Positions 15,585 to 23,416 of a DNA stretch of 29,335 nucleotides are shown one piece after another. The DNA is taken from positions 1 through 29,335 of IMG/VR virus record IMGVR_UViG_3300005577_000070; one strand, written 5' to 3'. The stretch is from a virus. A model generated the notes under the pieces. That model was given only the letters and a program-made list of their open reading frames with translations, did no database searches and had not been told where the DNA came from. Position numbers and translations under genes: made by a program. Numbering within the stretch: position 1 is the first letter of the stretch; the number at the start of each line of letters is the position of its first letter.

Positions 15585-18419
15585 GCACATCTCCTGCGCC
15601 AGCGAGAAGGACGTACCAGCGCCCAACGTGTGCCGGACTTCCTTCACGCTGAAGTGCTTCGACAGTCCATCGAATACCTGCCGCGGGCGCTGCTCTTTCT
15701 TCTCCAGCCACTCCCTGAACGCACGTTTTGAAACCACGAACATCCGCAGATCGCGGATGAACTGGATGTAGATGTTCTTGCCGGCGTTCGGCGAGGCCAG
15801 CACCGTGACCGGCACCTCGTGGTGGCGGAATTTCTCGCGGGTGTAGAGCGCATGGCCGGCGCCGACGTGCTCGTTGAGGAAGTCGACGATCGCGTTCTGC
15901 GTGTTCTTGTACGACCCGCCTTCGTTGCCGCTGTCCAGCCGCGTCTTGCGGTTCTGCATGAACGTGTCGATGAGGAACTTCGTCATCTGCTCGACGTCCA
16001 GATCGATACCGATCTTGCGCGCGAGCAGCGCACCGGCCAGCAACACGCCGCAGAGGCCCCACCAGAAACTCTCGTCGGAGCCGCCGTTCACGGCTTGTCT
16101 GAACGAGCTCGTCGTGTGCCCGACAAGGTCTTTTATCATCGTGTGTTCGCGCGCCAGCATCGCGGCGTAAGTGGCGCCGACGCCGCCGTAGTTGTGTTCG
16201 AGCGCGGCGAACTTCCGCAGCGCGTCGACCGGATCGACGGCCGGGTCTTCGCGTTTCTCATAGTGAATTTCAAACACACGGCGGATGCCGGCCGTGGTGC
16301 TCTTTTGTTTCTTCACCAGATAGTCGACGAAGCTGGAGTTCGAACAGCACAACACCATCGACTGCCATTCGAGACGCTGCTTGTAGGAGCTATCCGGGTT
16401 GAGCCTGCCGCCCTCAGTGCCTTCGGTCGCCACGAACATGACGTCGAACAGCGCCAGCTGGTGCCGTTCGTCCTGAATGTCATCCCAGTACGCGGGCAGG
16501 TTCTTGGTGCGGCCAAGGCGGCCCTGCACCGACTTCGGTGTTGACGTCAGGCTCTCGCGGGTCTGTTTCGGATGCCCCCAGACGGAGGCGGCGACGTGCT
16601 GCGTGATGCTCTTGCCAGAACCAGCGCCACCATACAGCGACAAGACAGAGCCATAGAGTGCACCAGCAAAGACGATCAATGGCGCGGCAAACGGCACCGC
16701 TAGAATGATATTGAGCTCTGCGCGCTTGCGATCGGTGATCAGCTTCGCTGCCTCGAACCATGCCTCGCTCTCTCCCTTCGGGGTGTACCACTGGCGAAAT
16801 TCATCGTCGACGGTGGTCTGCACGAGGGGCGTCTGCGTGCCGTCGCTGTTGTACATGACGCCGCCGTAAACGAAGGCGGACAGCTTGCCGTCCTTGTCGT
16901 GTTTCCAGCCCATGCCGGGGTCGCGCACGCTGGCTTTGTCTTCTTCGAGGAGCTTGTCGAGCCACGACGTGGCGAACCGTTCAACCATGATCTTTGCTTC
17001 CGGAGATGGATTGTAGAGCACACCGTTCTCGGCGAGCGTCGATAAAAGACCGCTGTCGCGGTACGCCGCGCCGGCGCCGATGAACACTTCGACTTCGGCC
17101 CCGCGATCGGCGCTGGCAACGAAGCTGATCCCGCGCATGCCGTTGTGGACCTGCAGCTGCGGGCTGCGGATCACGTTGTAGATCAACAGCAAAAGTTTCG
17201 CCGGTTCCTTTTTCTTCTTCACGATCTGCGATGGAACGAACCAGCAAAGCTGCTTCTTTTCGTTGAGGCAAAATCCGGCCGGAAGACGCAATTCGACCGG
17301 GCGCGTCCCCTTCAACAGGGCCATTTCTTCGGCGATGGCCTCCTCGCGGATGACTTCCTGCGCGAGCGCCAGCGGTGACCTGCCTTTGGCGAAGTGCGGA
17401 CAGGCTTTGCAGAACGCACCGGCACCGCTCTCGGAAATGGTCTTGCACGACGGCCAGCCAAGATCACGCTGTTGCTGGTCATCGACCTTGCGGTCGAACA
17501 TTTCGTCCGTTTTGTGTGGGACGTAGTCGTGGTGCTTGTTGCTCAGTTCATGGAAGACCTCGCGGCCGTTCTCCATGAACGTCGCCGCCAGCGCCATGAG
17601 ATGCCACTGCGGCTGATCGAAGTCGCGGCCGCCGGTCTCAAAAGCCGCGCCGAACCACCCGCAGCCGTTTTTGATGGGCAAAAAAGGGAGCGGCGGGAGT
17701 TCCTCCGCCATGTTCTCGGCCAGCTTCTGGTTCGGGTCGAGATGCTTGAACGCATCCGCCACCTCGATACGGCCCGTGCTGGCCTTCGGTGCACCGGCGT
17801 AGCCGAGCAGCATCTTGAAGGTGTGCGAGAAGTCGAACCACTGGCCGCTGGAGCCCTCCACGAGCTCGACGACGCGCGGCGCGCCGTACTTGTGGTTCAG
17901 CGTGCCGGGGAGCCGCAGGATGCGCGCGGCGTCGGCCGTCACTGTCGGGTCGATCTTGAAACCGTATGTCGCCGCGGCGATCTTCAGCCCTTCGGCGTAG
18001 GGCTTCCAATCGGAAATCGGCAAATCACGGTCCGAGAACCAGTAGGCATGGAGCCCGCCGCCCGAGAGGACCACGGCCGAAGGCTTCGGCATGCCGGTCT
18101 TTTTACAAAAGACGAGCAGCGCCTCCATGGCGTCTTCGACGGTCTTGTAAAATTTCTTTGGGCCGACGTCGACGTCGATGAACAGCGATCGCGCCGCGAC
18201 GGCGTTGTCGGCTTCGCGCTTGCCGCCGCCTTCCTGCTGGCTGGTCAGACAGAAGTAAAAATCGTTCTGCAGCGCAAGTTGCCTTGCGGCCTGCAGAACT
18301 TCATCGGGCGTGCGGCAGGAACGGCTACGGAAATGACCTTTCCATTTGGCATGGTGCCAATTGACGACGACATGGTGTCCCCACGGGACAACAGACGCCA
18401 AAAAGTCCCTGACTTTCAT
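15468..18419 (-). CDS. Primase-helicase (AEP-like primase plus DUF927-like P-loop helicase)
   Basis: 983 residues. Residues 1-200 look like an archaeo-eukaryotic-type primase: metal-binding FIDVD (D82, D84), SGGGLHAYW (119-127, H124), and ADAARILRLPGTLNHK (162-177). At 218-237 is the VADAFKHLDPNQKLAEN peptide shared with the neighbouring gene. A C325, C337, C340, H342 set (CKAC-P-H) looks like the zinc region usual between primase and helicase in such proteins. The helicase has Walker A YGGAGSGKS (596-604) and Walker B YWDDIQD (D646, D647), in the style of the DUF927 family. It would make primers and unwind phage DNA. The final 30 residues are Pro/Val-rich and overlap the opposite-strand gene. 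It is the last gene of the operon, with a 55-base gap before it. Confidence 0.88.
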   Translation of the reverse strand: MKVRDFLASVVPWGHHVVVNWHHAKWKGHFRSRSCRTPDEVLQAARQLALQNDFYFCLTSQQEGGGKREADNAVAARSLFIDVDVGPKKFYKTVEDAMEALLVFCKKTGMPKPSAVVLSGGGLHAYWFSDRDLPISDWKPYAEGLKIAAATYGFKIDPTVTADAARILRLPGTLNHKYGAPRVVELVEGSSGQWFDFSHTFKMLLGYAGAPKASTGRIEVADAFKHLDPNQKLAENMAEELPPLPFLPIKNGCGWFGAAFETGGRDFDQPQWHLMALAATFMENGREVFHELSNKHHDYVPHKTDEMFDRKVDDQQQRDLGWPSCKTISESGAGAFCKACPHFAKGRSPLALAQEVIREEAIAEEMALLKGTRPVELRLPAGFCLNEKKQLCWFVPSQIVKKKKEPAKLLLLIYNVIRSPQLQVHNGMRGISFVASADRGAEVEVFIGAGAAYRDSGLLSTLAENGVLYNPSPEAKIMVERFATSWLDKLLEEDKASVRDPGMGWKHDKDGKLSAFVYGGVMYNSDGTQTPLVQTTVDDEFRQWYTPKGESEAWFEAAKLITDRKRAELNIILAVPFAAPLIVFAGALYGSVLSLYGGAGSGKSITQHVAASVWGHPKQTRESLTSTPKSVQGRLGRTKNLPAYWDDIQDERHQLALFDVMFVATEGTEGGRLNPDSSYKQRLEWQSMVLCCSNSSFVDYLVKKQKSTTAGIRRVFEIHYEKREDPAVDPVDALRKFAALEHNYGGVGATYAAMLAREHTMIKDLVGHTTSSFRQAVNGGSDESFWWGLCGVLLAGALLARKIGIDLDVEQMTKFLIDTFMQNRKTRLDSGNEGGSYKNTQNAIVDFLNEHVGAGHALYTREKFRHHEVPVTVLASPNAGKNIYIQFIRDLRMFVVSKRAFREWLEKKEQRPRQVFDGLSKHFSVKEVRHTLGAGTSFSLAQEMCLEIPVPVGPSVFEHLLVAHGKPVPELVPVGTSNVGGAG
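17711..17768 (-). repeat. Shared peptide-coding block, copy in primase gene
   Basis: 58 bases matching 19383-19440 at 49 positions, same strand and frame. Apart from one E/Q codon, the seven remaining differences are synonymous, so the encoded peptide, not the DNA, is conserved. Confidence 0.9.
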
Positions 18420-18474
18420 TCCCGGTCCGCCCCTGCCGCACGGTGTGATGCTCCCGTGCCGTATTCCTACAGCG

Positions 18475-19458
18475 CTATTTGAGCATGTCCGAGAGCTTTT
18501 TGCCCAAGGCGTTTTTCACGGCGTCGTCGAGGTTCGGATCGCTCTCCTCCGGGTCTCCCTCGCCGCCGTCGCTGTCATGCTGCTGCTGCGGCTCCGCGAC
18601 CGCCTCCACCAGCTTTGGCCGGCGCTGCTGGCGCTTGGGCGGCTGGATTTCGCCGTCCTTGACGGCGCCGCCCGCTGCGGCGAACGCGCCCAACAGGCCC
18701 GTGTCGACCGGACCGTCGTCCCGCTTCGGCTCCGGCTTCGCCAGCATCTGCACGCGCGGTGCGGTGCCGATCAGTTCCCGGACCTGCGGGTCTTCCAGCA
18801 TCGGGAGCACCAAAGGTGCTTCGGCGTTGGTCAGCGGTTGCAGAAACGTAAAATTCATCTGGAACTGCTTGTTCGGGTCGAACGAGATGCGCGTGATCAC
18901 GCTGGCGAAGTGCGCGCCGCGGTGGTTCAGCTGGTCGCTGTAGGACTTGAAGGTCTTCAGGCTGGCCGGCGGGACCTTGAAAAAGACGCCTTCCAGCAGC
19001 GGCGCTTCGAGCGGCGGCATGGTAGCCATGGTCGGCAGGAGCAGGATCGCGACCCGGCGGTGATCCTGACACTCTTTGCCCTGCCGGTTTGGGAGCCACT
19101 GGTTGTGGGGACAGATCGCGCACGACTGCGCCTGCGGCGAAGGACAGCCCGGGTCGGGCACGCTGCCGTCCACCGAGGTGCAGTCCGGCGCCTCTTGGCT
19201 GTCCTCCACGTAGGTGCCCTCGTAGTACATCTTCGAGTTCTGCGGGTTCACGCCAATAAAAATGACGTCGAGGTACGGCAGGGGCGTCCCATCGTCCTTC
19301 CGTACGAACAGGTGCTTGGTGCCCTGATGCATCAGGGCCCACGTCTTGCCCTTGAAGACAACGCGGCTGAAGCCGGCCGAGATGTTCTCCGCGAGCTTCT
19401 GGTTTGGATCGAGATGCTTGAACGCGTCTGCGACTTGGATTTTGGTGTTATCAACCAT
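18475..19458 (-). CDS. Cys-rich candidate ssDNA-binding protein
   Basis: 327 residues; ATG preceded by GAGGAAG and overlapping the previous stop by 8 bases. Residues 7-26 hold the VADAFKHLDPNQKLAEN peptide also found in the primase. Then comes a beta-looking region (LDVIFIGVNPQNSKMYY) with a Cys set in the pattern C...C...CAICPHNQW...ECQDHRRVAIL, likely zinc-binding. The last 80 residues are Pro/Gln-rich and acidic and end in a short helix (LDDAVKNALGKKLSDMLK), a layout like ssDNA-binding proteins with an acidic tail. I have seen similar uncharacterised proteins in other phages next to nucleases and primases. The ssDNA-binding function is inferred. Confidence 0.65.
   Translation of the reverse strand: MVDNTKIQVADAFKHLDPNQKLAENISAGFSRVVFKGKTWALMHQGTKHLFVRKDDGTPLPYLDVIFIGVNPQNSKMYYEGTYVEDSQEAPDCTSVDGSVPDPGCPSPQAQSCAICPHNQWLPNRQGKECQDHRRVAILLLPTMATMPPLEAPLLEGVFFKVPPASLKTFKSYSDQLNHRGAHFASVITRISFDPNKQFQMNFTFLQPLTNAEAPLVLPMLEDPQVRELIGTAPRVQMLAKPEPKRDDGPVDTGLLGAFAAAGGAVKDGEIQPPKRQQRRPKLVEAVAEPQQQHDSDGGEGDPEESDPNLDDAVKNALGKKLSDMLK
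19383..19440 (-). repeat. Shared peptide-coding block, copy at N-terminus of Cys-rich protein
   Basis: Partner of 17711-17768. It encodes IQVADAFKHLDPNQKLAEN where the primase has IEVADAFKHLDPNQKLAEN. Confidence 0.9.
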
Positions 19459-19849
19459 GGTTCTTCCTCACTCCCAGTGAACGGATCGTGTTGAGTTTGA
19501 CGCCCGGCGGCAGCCGACCGTTGTTGAACTTAGCGTATTCGCGGCACGCCGTGCCGTTGGCACGACGGTCCATGAGCTCGTAAAGATCGTTCTCGCGAAC
19601 GAACTCCATGAACGCGTCGGCGTCGGACAGGCTGGCGGTGGACTTCTCCAGCGCGCTCACCGTGCCGTGGACGGTCTTGATGTTCTTGGCGCCGAGGGCG
19701 TCAAGCGCCTTGAGAATTTCCGTGGCGATCTCGTCTTTTTTCGCCTTGAATGGTGCGAGTTGCTTATCCACGAGTGCTTCGGTCTGCTCGATATGCGTCC
19801 GGATCGCGATGAAGTTCTCGACCATGGTGTCGATGCGTTTCTGGTCCAC
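19451..19849 (-). CDS. Small coiled-coil phage protein near recombination genes
   Basis: 132 residues; GTG start supported by GGAGA 6 bases upstream. The first 55 residues are a long charged helix (VDKQLAPFKAKKDEIATEI), then a small domain with ENDLYELMDRRANGTACREY and the C-terminal PPGVKLNTIRSLGVRK. This arrangement recurs in uncharacterised phage proteins beside nucleases; some resemble Gam-like nuclease inhibitors in layout. No catalytic residues. A DNA-end or nuclease partner role is possible but unproven. Confidence 0.68.
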   Translation of the reverse strand: MDQKRIDTMVENFIAIRTHIEQTEALVDKQLAPFKAKKDEIATEILKALDALGAKNIKTVHGTVSALEKSTASLSDADAFMEFVRENDLYELMDRRANGTACREYAKFNNGRLPPGVKLNTIRSLGVRKNHG

Positions 19850-19870
19850 TGTTCTCTCCGATGTTCTCCG

Positions 19871-21421
19871 TCAGGGTGTGTAGTCACGCAGCATGCGCAG
19901 GAATTCATCCTGCAGTTTTTGTTTTTTACGAAGCATCCCGTAGACTTTCTTTTCCACGGGGGTCGCCTGAACGTGTAAAATCAGCTGCTTGTTTTTCTGC
20001 CCGTATCGACGGATACGGGCGTTGGCTTGTTCGTACACATCGAGGCTGGCAATGGGCGAGTACCAGATAATCGTGCTCGCCGCCGTCAATGTCACACCGT
20101 GTGCGATGCACCGTGGGTCTGACAACAAAACTTGGTACTGAGGCGTGTTCTGGAAAGCGTTAAAGATATCGTCTCGTTTTTTAGTTCCTCCATGGATGAC
20201 CGCATGATCTATCTTGTTCTTTGAAAAGAGCAACGACAGATTATCGATCAAGTGGCGCCACGGCGCGAACACGATGACTTTCTGTGGCGCTTCCTCGATA
20301 GCCTCAAGAACGGCCTCTTGGCGCGTTGAACTGTCAAGCGTCGCGTAGAGTGGATTTGTAGAGTACACGTAGCCGCAGCCGATTTGCAATAATTTTCCAA
20401 GCGCAACACCGGCATTTGCAGCTGTAATTTTTTGGTTCTCGACCATCATCGCAAACTCGTTCGAGAGCTTACGATATGCAGTGAGTTGTTCCTCTGTCAG
20501 CAATACATCTAGCGGCCTGTACACCACGTCCGGAAGTTCAACGACGTCGTCGAGTGAAAACCGAACACTTGGCTGCATCCATTCGAGCGCTTTTTCCTTG
20601 GCGCCATCTTTCGGCACCCATCTAAATTGTGAAATCTGCTCCATCAGCGCGCTCTGGGCGTGTCTAAAATATTTCGGACAGGTGTGCGGAGTTAAAATCC
20701 TGCACTGGGACCAAACGTCCGTCGGCGCGTTCGGCATGGGCTTGCCGGTCATGCCCCAGACCCACGTAAAGCGTTTGGCAAACTCCCGCATGTGCTTGGA
20801 GCGCTTCGAGTTGTTCCGGTAGACGGCCAACTCGTCGATGATCATGGTGTCGATATCTGTGCGCTGCTGGAGCTCGTCGCTGATGGTCCGCAGGCCGTCG
20901 TGGTTGATGACGTACGCGTCGGCGTCGGTAGCCAGTTGCTCCAGCCGGTGCCCCCTGCTGCCGTGCAGAATGGCCACTTTTACGCCCGGCATGGTCAAGC
21001 CGAACTCGCGCAGCCACACGAATTTAAGTGTGGACAACGGCGCGACGACCAGAAGTTTTTTGGCGACGCCCGTATCGTGGAGATACTTCCACGCCCACAA
21101 CGACGACCGGGTCTTGCCGGTGCCGAGATCATTGATGATGTAGGCCCGCTGGTGCGACGTCGCGAGCGCCACTGTCTCTTTCTGCACTTGGAACGGCGTT
21201 CCACCGTCAGCGGCAGGGAAGTCAAAATGCGTCAGGACGGGCGCCGGGATTTCCACGCCGGCAGCGCGCAGCTGGATTTGCGTGCGCGGGTTGTGCGGCA
21301 GGATGGCGAACGTGGTGCCTTGGTGATCGAGCGTCGGAATGTCACCCCACAGGGCCTTAATGGGCGCCGTATGGGGGATCAGGATTTTCTGCGTAGCTTT
21401 TGAGATGATCGGCGAAGGCAC
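19871..21421 (-). CDS. Snf2-like superfamily 2 helicase/translocase
   Basis: 516 residues. The start is GTG at 21421, with GGAG 7 bases upstream; it lies inside the preceding nuclease gene (65-base overlap). Motif I NDLGTGKT (97-104), motif II as DELA (196-199) instead of DEAH, motif III-like GMTGKPMPN (223-231), motif VI QANARIRRYGQ (465-475) with both arginine fingers. The length is typical of the minimal phage Snf2 proteins. ATP-driven movement on duplex DNA in replication, recombination or branch processing is expected. Its overlap with VRR-NUC suggests a helicase-nuclease pair. Confidence 0.88.
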   Translation of the reverse strand: MPSPIISKATQKILIPHTAPIKALWGDIPTLDHQGTTFAILPHNPRTQIQLRAAGVEIPAPVLTHFDFPAADGGTPFQVQKETVALATSHQRAYIINDLGTGKTRSSLWAWKYLHDTGVAKKLLVVAPLSTLKFVWLREFGLTMPGVKVAILHGSRGHRLEQLATDADAYVINHDGLRTISDELQQRTDIDTMIIDELAVYRNNSKRSKHMREFAKRFTWVWGMTGKPMPNAPTDVWSQCRILTPHTCPKYFRHAQSALMEQISQFRWVPKDGAKEKALEWMQPSVRFSLDDVVELPDVVYRPLDVLLTEEQLTAYRKLSNEFAMMVENQKITAANAGVALGKLLQIGCGYVYSTNPLYATLDSSTRQEAVLEAIEEAPQKVIVFAPWRHLIDNLSLLFSKNKIDHAVIHGGTKKRDDIFNAFQNTPQYQVLLSDPRCIAHGVTLTAASTIIWYSPIASLDVYEQANARIRRYGQKNKQLILHVQATPVEKKVYGMLRKKQKLQDEFLRMLRDYTP

Positions 21422-21737
21422 GAGCTTGCTCCAAACTGTCGACGACGTAAACGAGCCCCCCGGCGTCTTTTATTTGTTGGATCGTAAATTCCTGCTGCGC
21501 GGTGGGCTTTTTACCCGGGCGTTTAGTCTCCACCGCGAAGTAAAAACCCTTGTAGCAGCCGTGGCAGTCGAGGCAGGGAGCGCCGAAGCCTGACTGCACC
21601 GGCCAGTGCTGGTACGCGCCCATGTCTTTGAGATGCCGTTTGACTGCTTCCTTGACGGCTTTCTCTAGGATGGGGGTGTCTTTGACTTTGCGCGGCATGA
21701 AAAGGTCAGTTACTCGATACTTAGCGGCGGCTGGCAT
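21357..21737 (-). CDS. VRR-NUC domain nuclease
   Basis: 126 residues. Visible core: E25 in ILEKAVKEAV, QSGFGAP (48-54), D57, then FYFAVETKRPG with E70 and K72 (the E-x-K of the fold) and PTAQQ (79-83), AGG (92-94). This is the VRR-NUC branch of the PD-(D/E)XK superfamily, Holliday-junction or structure-specific nucleases in phages. An unusual C55-C58-C61 cluster sits next to D57. ATG 21737 overlaps the previous gene by 17 bases; ATG 21698 is possible, but neither has a good ribosome-binding site. Confidence 0.82.
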   Translation of the reverse strand: MPAAAKYRVTDLFMPRKVKDTPILEKAVKEAVKRHLKDMGAYQHWPVQSGFGAPCLDCHGCYKGFYFAVETKRPGKKPTAQQEFTIQQIKDAGGLVYVVDSLEQARAFADHLKSYAENPDPPYGAH

Positions 21738-22020
21738 TTTTCTTTTTGGCGGGATGTAAAATCTCGGATACGCGTGCGTTGGTGACGTTCACGCTCTCTG
21801 CGATGTGTTGCTGTGTCCACCTTGGGTGCAGCTTGGCCAACCGCTTGATGCGGCGCTTGAGCGCTGGCGTCATTTTGGCTCGCGTGCCGTGAGCGCGCCT
21901 GTACTGCGGACGGCGGTACATTTCCGCCAACGCTTGGCGGATGCACTTGCGTAGTTTGATCGGGGTCTTGTGCGCTAACGCAGCTTCCAAGATTTCCCTA
22001 GCTCTCGGTATGTCGCTCAT
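21721..22020 (-). CDS. Small HTH DNA-binding protein
   Basis: 99 residues; ATGA overlap with the upstream stop. Highly basic. The helix-turn-helix is at about 68-88: WTQQHIAESVNVTNARVSEI. The N-terminal part (KLRKCIRQALAEMYRRPQYR) is basic and helical. Could be an operon regulator or DNA-structuring protein; position between two nucleases favours a role in DNA metabolism. No homologous name is recognised. Confidence 0.7.
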   Translation of the reverse strand: MSDIPRAREILEAALAHKTPIKLRKCIRQALAEMYRRPQYRRAHGTRAKMTPALKRRIKRLAKLHPRWTQQHIAESVNVTNARVSEILHPAKKKNASRR

Positions 22021-22229
22021 TTGTGTAGTATCTCGATCTTGATGGTATCCCGCATGTCGTACTCATTTCGCCAGTGCACGACCGCAACTTCGAAGTCTGC
22101 CATGACCTCGTCGATCACGGCGCCAAGGTCTTCCCGCGCCTGCTTGAGCAGCCTCTTCCGAACTTCGTCTTTTACGGCTCTTGCCATCGCTGGTAGAATG
22201 TCCGTCGTGCCGGGGCGCGGGAGGATCAT
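22017..22229 (-). CDS. Small helical protein
   Basis: 70 residues; start chosen at 22229 because ATGA overlaps the nuclease stop; ATG 22187 (MARAVKDEVRKR) is possible. Mainly helix: VKDEVRKRLLKQAREDLGAV, then VVHWRNEYDM and a short beta end. Coupled on both sides by 4-base overlaps. Function unknown. Confidence 0.62.
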   Translation of the reverse strand: MILPRPGTTDILPAMARAVKDEVRKRLLKQAREDLGAVIDEVMADFEVAVVHWRNEYDMRDTIKIEILHK

Positions 22230-22897
22230 TTGCCGTGATACTCACATGATCGGACCGGGCACCAACTGCGACAGAACCGGCCCGGGTTCGGTGGAAATCT
22301 GTTGTCGAGCGAGGCTTTCTCCAGTTTCTTCACCCGCGGCATGATCTCGGCCCACAGGTCTGGAATTTCCTCGCGGTAGACGACTTGCGTGGTCTGGTGG
22401 TCTTCCTGCAGCCAGATGAAGTCGCTGCGCACGGCCTTGAGCTCGGGAAACTGCGCGAACATCATTAAAGACGTGAGCACCAGCTGCACCGGGTCGCCGT
22501 TCTGGGATTTTCCGGCCTTCCAGTCGACGACCAGCGCGACTTCCTTGTTGAGCTTCACCGCGTCTGCAATGGCCCGCAGCCATACAGTCTTGGAGAACCA
22601 TGTGGTCGGCGCGAAATCCTTGGTGATGGCCCAGCGGCACTGGTCTTCGACGAGCAGTTCGCCCGGCGTGGCGAGAACCTTGTCGACCCACGGCTGATAG
22701 ATGCGGAACGTGGTCGGAAGTTCTTTCTTGCCGAGAAGCGCCAGCGCCATGGCCTTGTGGACGTCGTCGCCCCACTGCAGCAACTCTGTCTTTTCCTCCT
22801 GAACGCTCTTGGCGATCTGGAGTTGATAGTAACGGTTGGGGCAATCCTCATAGGCTTTGAGGCGCGAATAGCTCCACGAGAACGCTTTTTCAGTCAC
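22226..22897 (-). CDS. PD-(D/E)XK exonuclease with Fe-S-type cysteines (Cas4/RecB-like)
   Basis: 223 residues; GTG start overlaps the previous stop by 8 bases. N-terminal SWSYSRLKAYEDCPNRYY with C19; H47 in GDDVHKAM; catalytic D112 (AIADAV) and D125-W-K127 (VVDWKAGK), then Q138 in the QLVL helix; C-terminal C209, C213, C218. One N-terminal and three C-terminal cysteines are the set that holds a 4Fe-4S cluster in AddB, Cas4 and related phage exonucleases. A DNA end-processing or recombination role beside helicase and primase is likely. There is no CRISPR array here, so this is not evidence for a Cas4. Confidence 0.85.
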   Translation of the reverse strand: MTEKAFSWSYSRLKAYEDCPNRYYQLQIAKSVQEEKTELLQWGDDVHKAMALALLGKKELPTTFRIYQPWVDKVLATPGELLVEDQCRWAITKDFAPTTWFSKTVWLRAIADAVKLNKEVALVVDWKAGKSQNGDPVQLVLTSLMMFAQFPELKAVRSDFIWLQEDHQTTQVVYREEIPDLWAEIMPRVKKLEKASLDNRFPPNPGRFCRSWCPVRSCEYHGK

Positions 22898-23117
22898 GAT
22901 CCGTGGCCCGTTCGTAAAGGGTGTCTTGAATTCGCCTGACGAGTTCGAGCGCTTCCTTGCCCGTCAAGACGGTGCGCGCGATCGGCTTTCTGTTCTCGTC
23001 GAACATCAAAAAATGGACGCAGTCGCAGTCGGGGTCGCCGCAGGTCCCCATGACCATGTCGGCCATCGGGGTGCCGCGAGGAACGTTGAACGGGAACGGA
23101 CGGCTTCCTTTGGGCAT
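22890..23117 (-). CDS. Small putative zinc protein
   Basis: 75 residues from ATG 23117, which has GGGAGA 8 bases upstream; the frame also offers ATG 23135 as an ATGA overlap with the upstream gene. Central CGDPDCDCVHFLMF is a compact Cys/His cluster, followed by a helical C-terminus (KEALELVRRIQDTLYERA). It resembles small unnamed phage proteins. Function unknown. Confidence 0.65.
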   Translation of the reverse strand: MPKGSRPFPFNVPRGTPMADMVMGTCGDPDCDCVHFLMFDENRKPIARTVLTGKEALELVRRIQDTLYERATDRD

Positions 23118-23131
23118 CACGGTATCTCCCG

Positions 23132-23416
23132 TCATTTCGTACAGGTTTTGCTAATCAGCTTGGCGTAGCCGGCGATGTCATCGTAGTGGTCGGCCACCAT
23201 GTGGTCGCCAGTAACCGCCCTCGATATCTTCAGGCAGATCATTTCCAGCGCTTCCCGGTGTATGACCGGCAGGCTGTCCCAATTAGGGCGTGTCTGCAGG
23301 ATGTGTTTCAACGCTTGTGAAACGCTTGCGTTATCGTGGAAGCAGCCGTGCGTGGTGCCGCGCTCAGTTATTAACTGCTCCGGCGAGATATTTTTTGACG
23401 TCGATACAGCTTCCAT
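23132..23416 (-). CDS. DUF6378-like protein
   Basis: 94 residues. Pattern: ERGTTHGCFHDNASVSQALK, then NWDSLPVIHREALEMICLKI and GDHMVADHYDDIAGYAKL. This matches the widespread phage family I know as DUF6378 (function unknown, often near nucleotide-metabolism and replication genes). The ATG lies inside the polymerase gene (53-base overlap), with a G-rich stretch (GGCGGGGG) upstream as ribosome-binding site. Confidence 0.82.
   Translation of the reverse strand: MEAVSTSKNISPEQLITERGTTHGCFHDNASVSQALKHILQTRPNWDSLPVIHREALEMICLKISRAVTGDHMVADHYDDIAGYAKLISKTCTK

Noticed and set aside
22226-22897. Cas4 of a CRISPR system
   Set aside because: No other cas gene or array in the window; the nuclease fits the phage recombination type with the same Fe-S cysteine layout.
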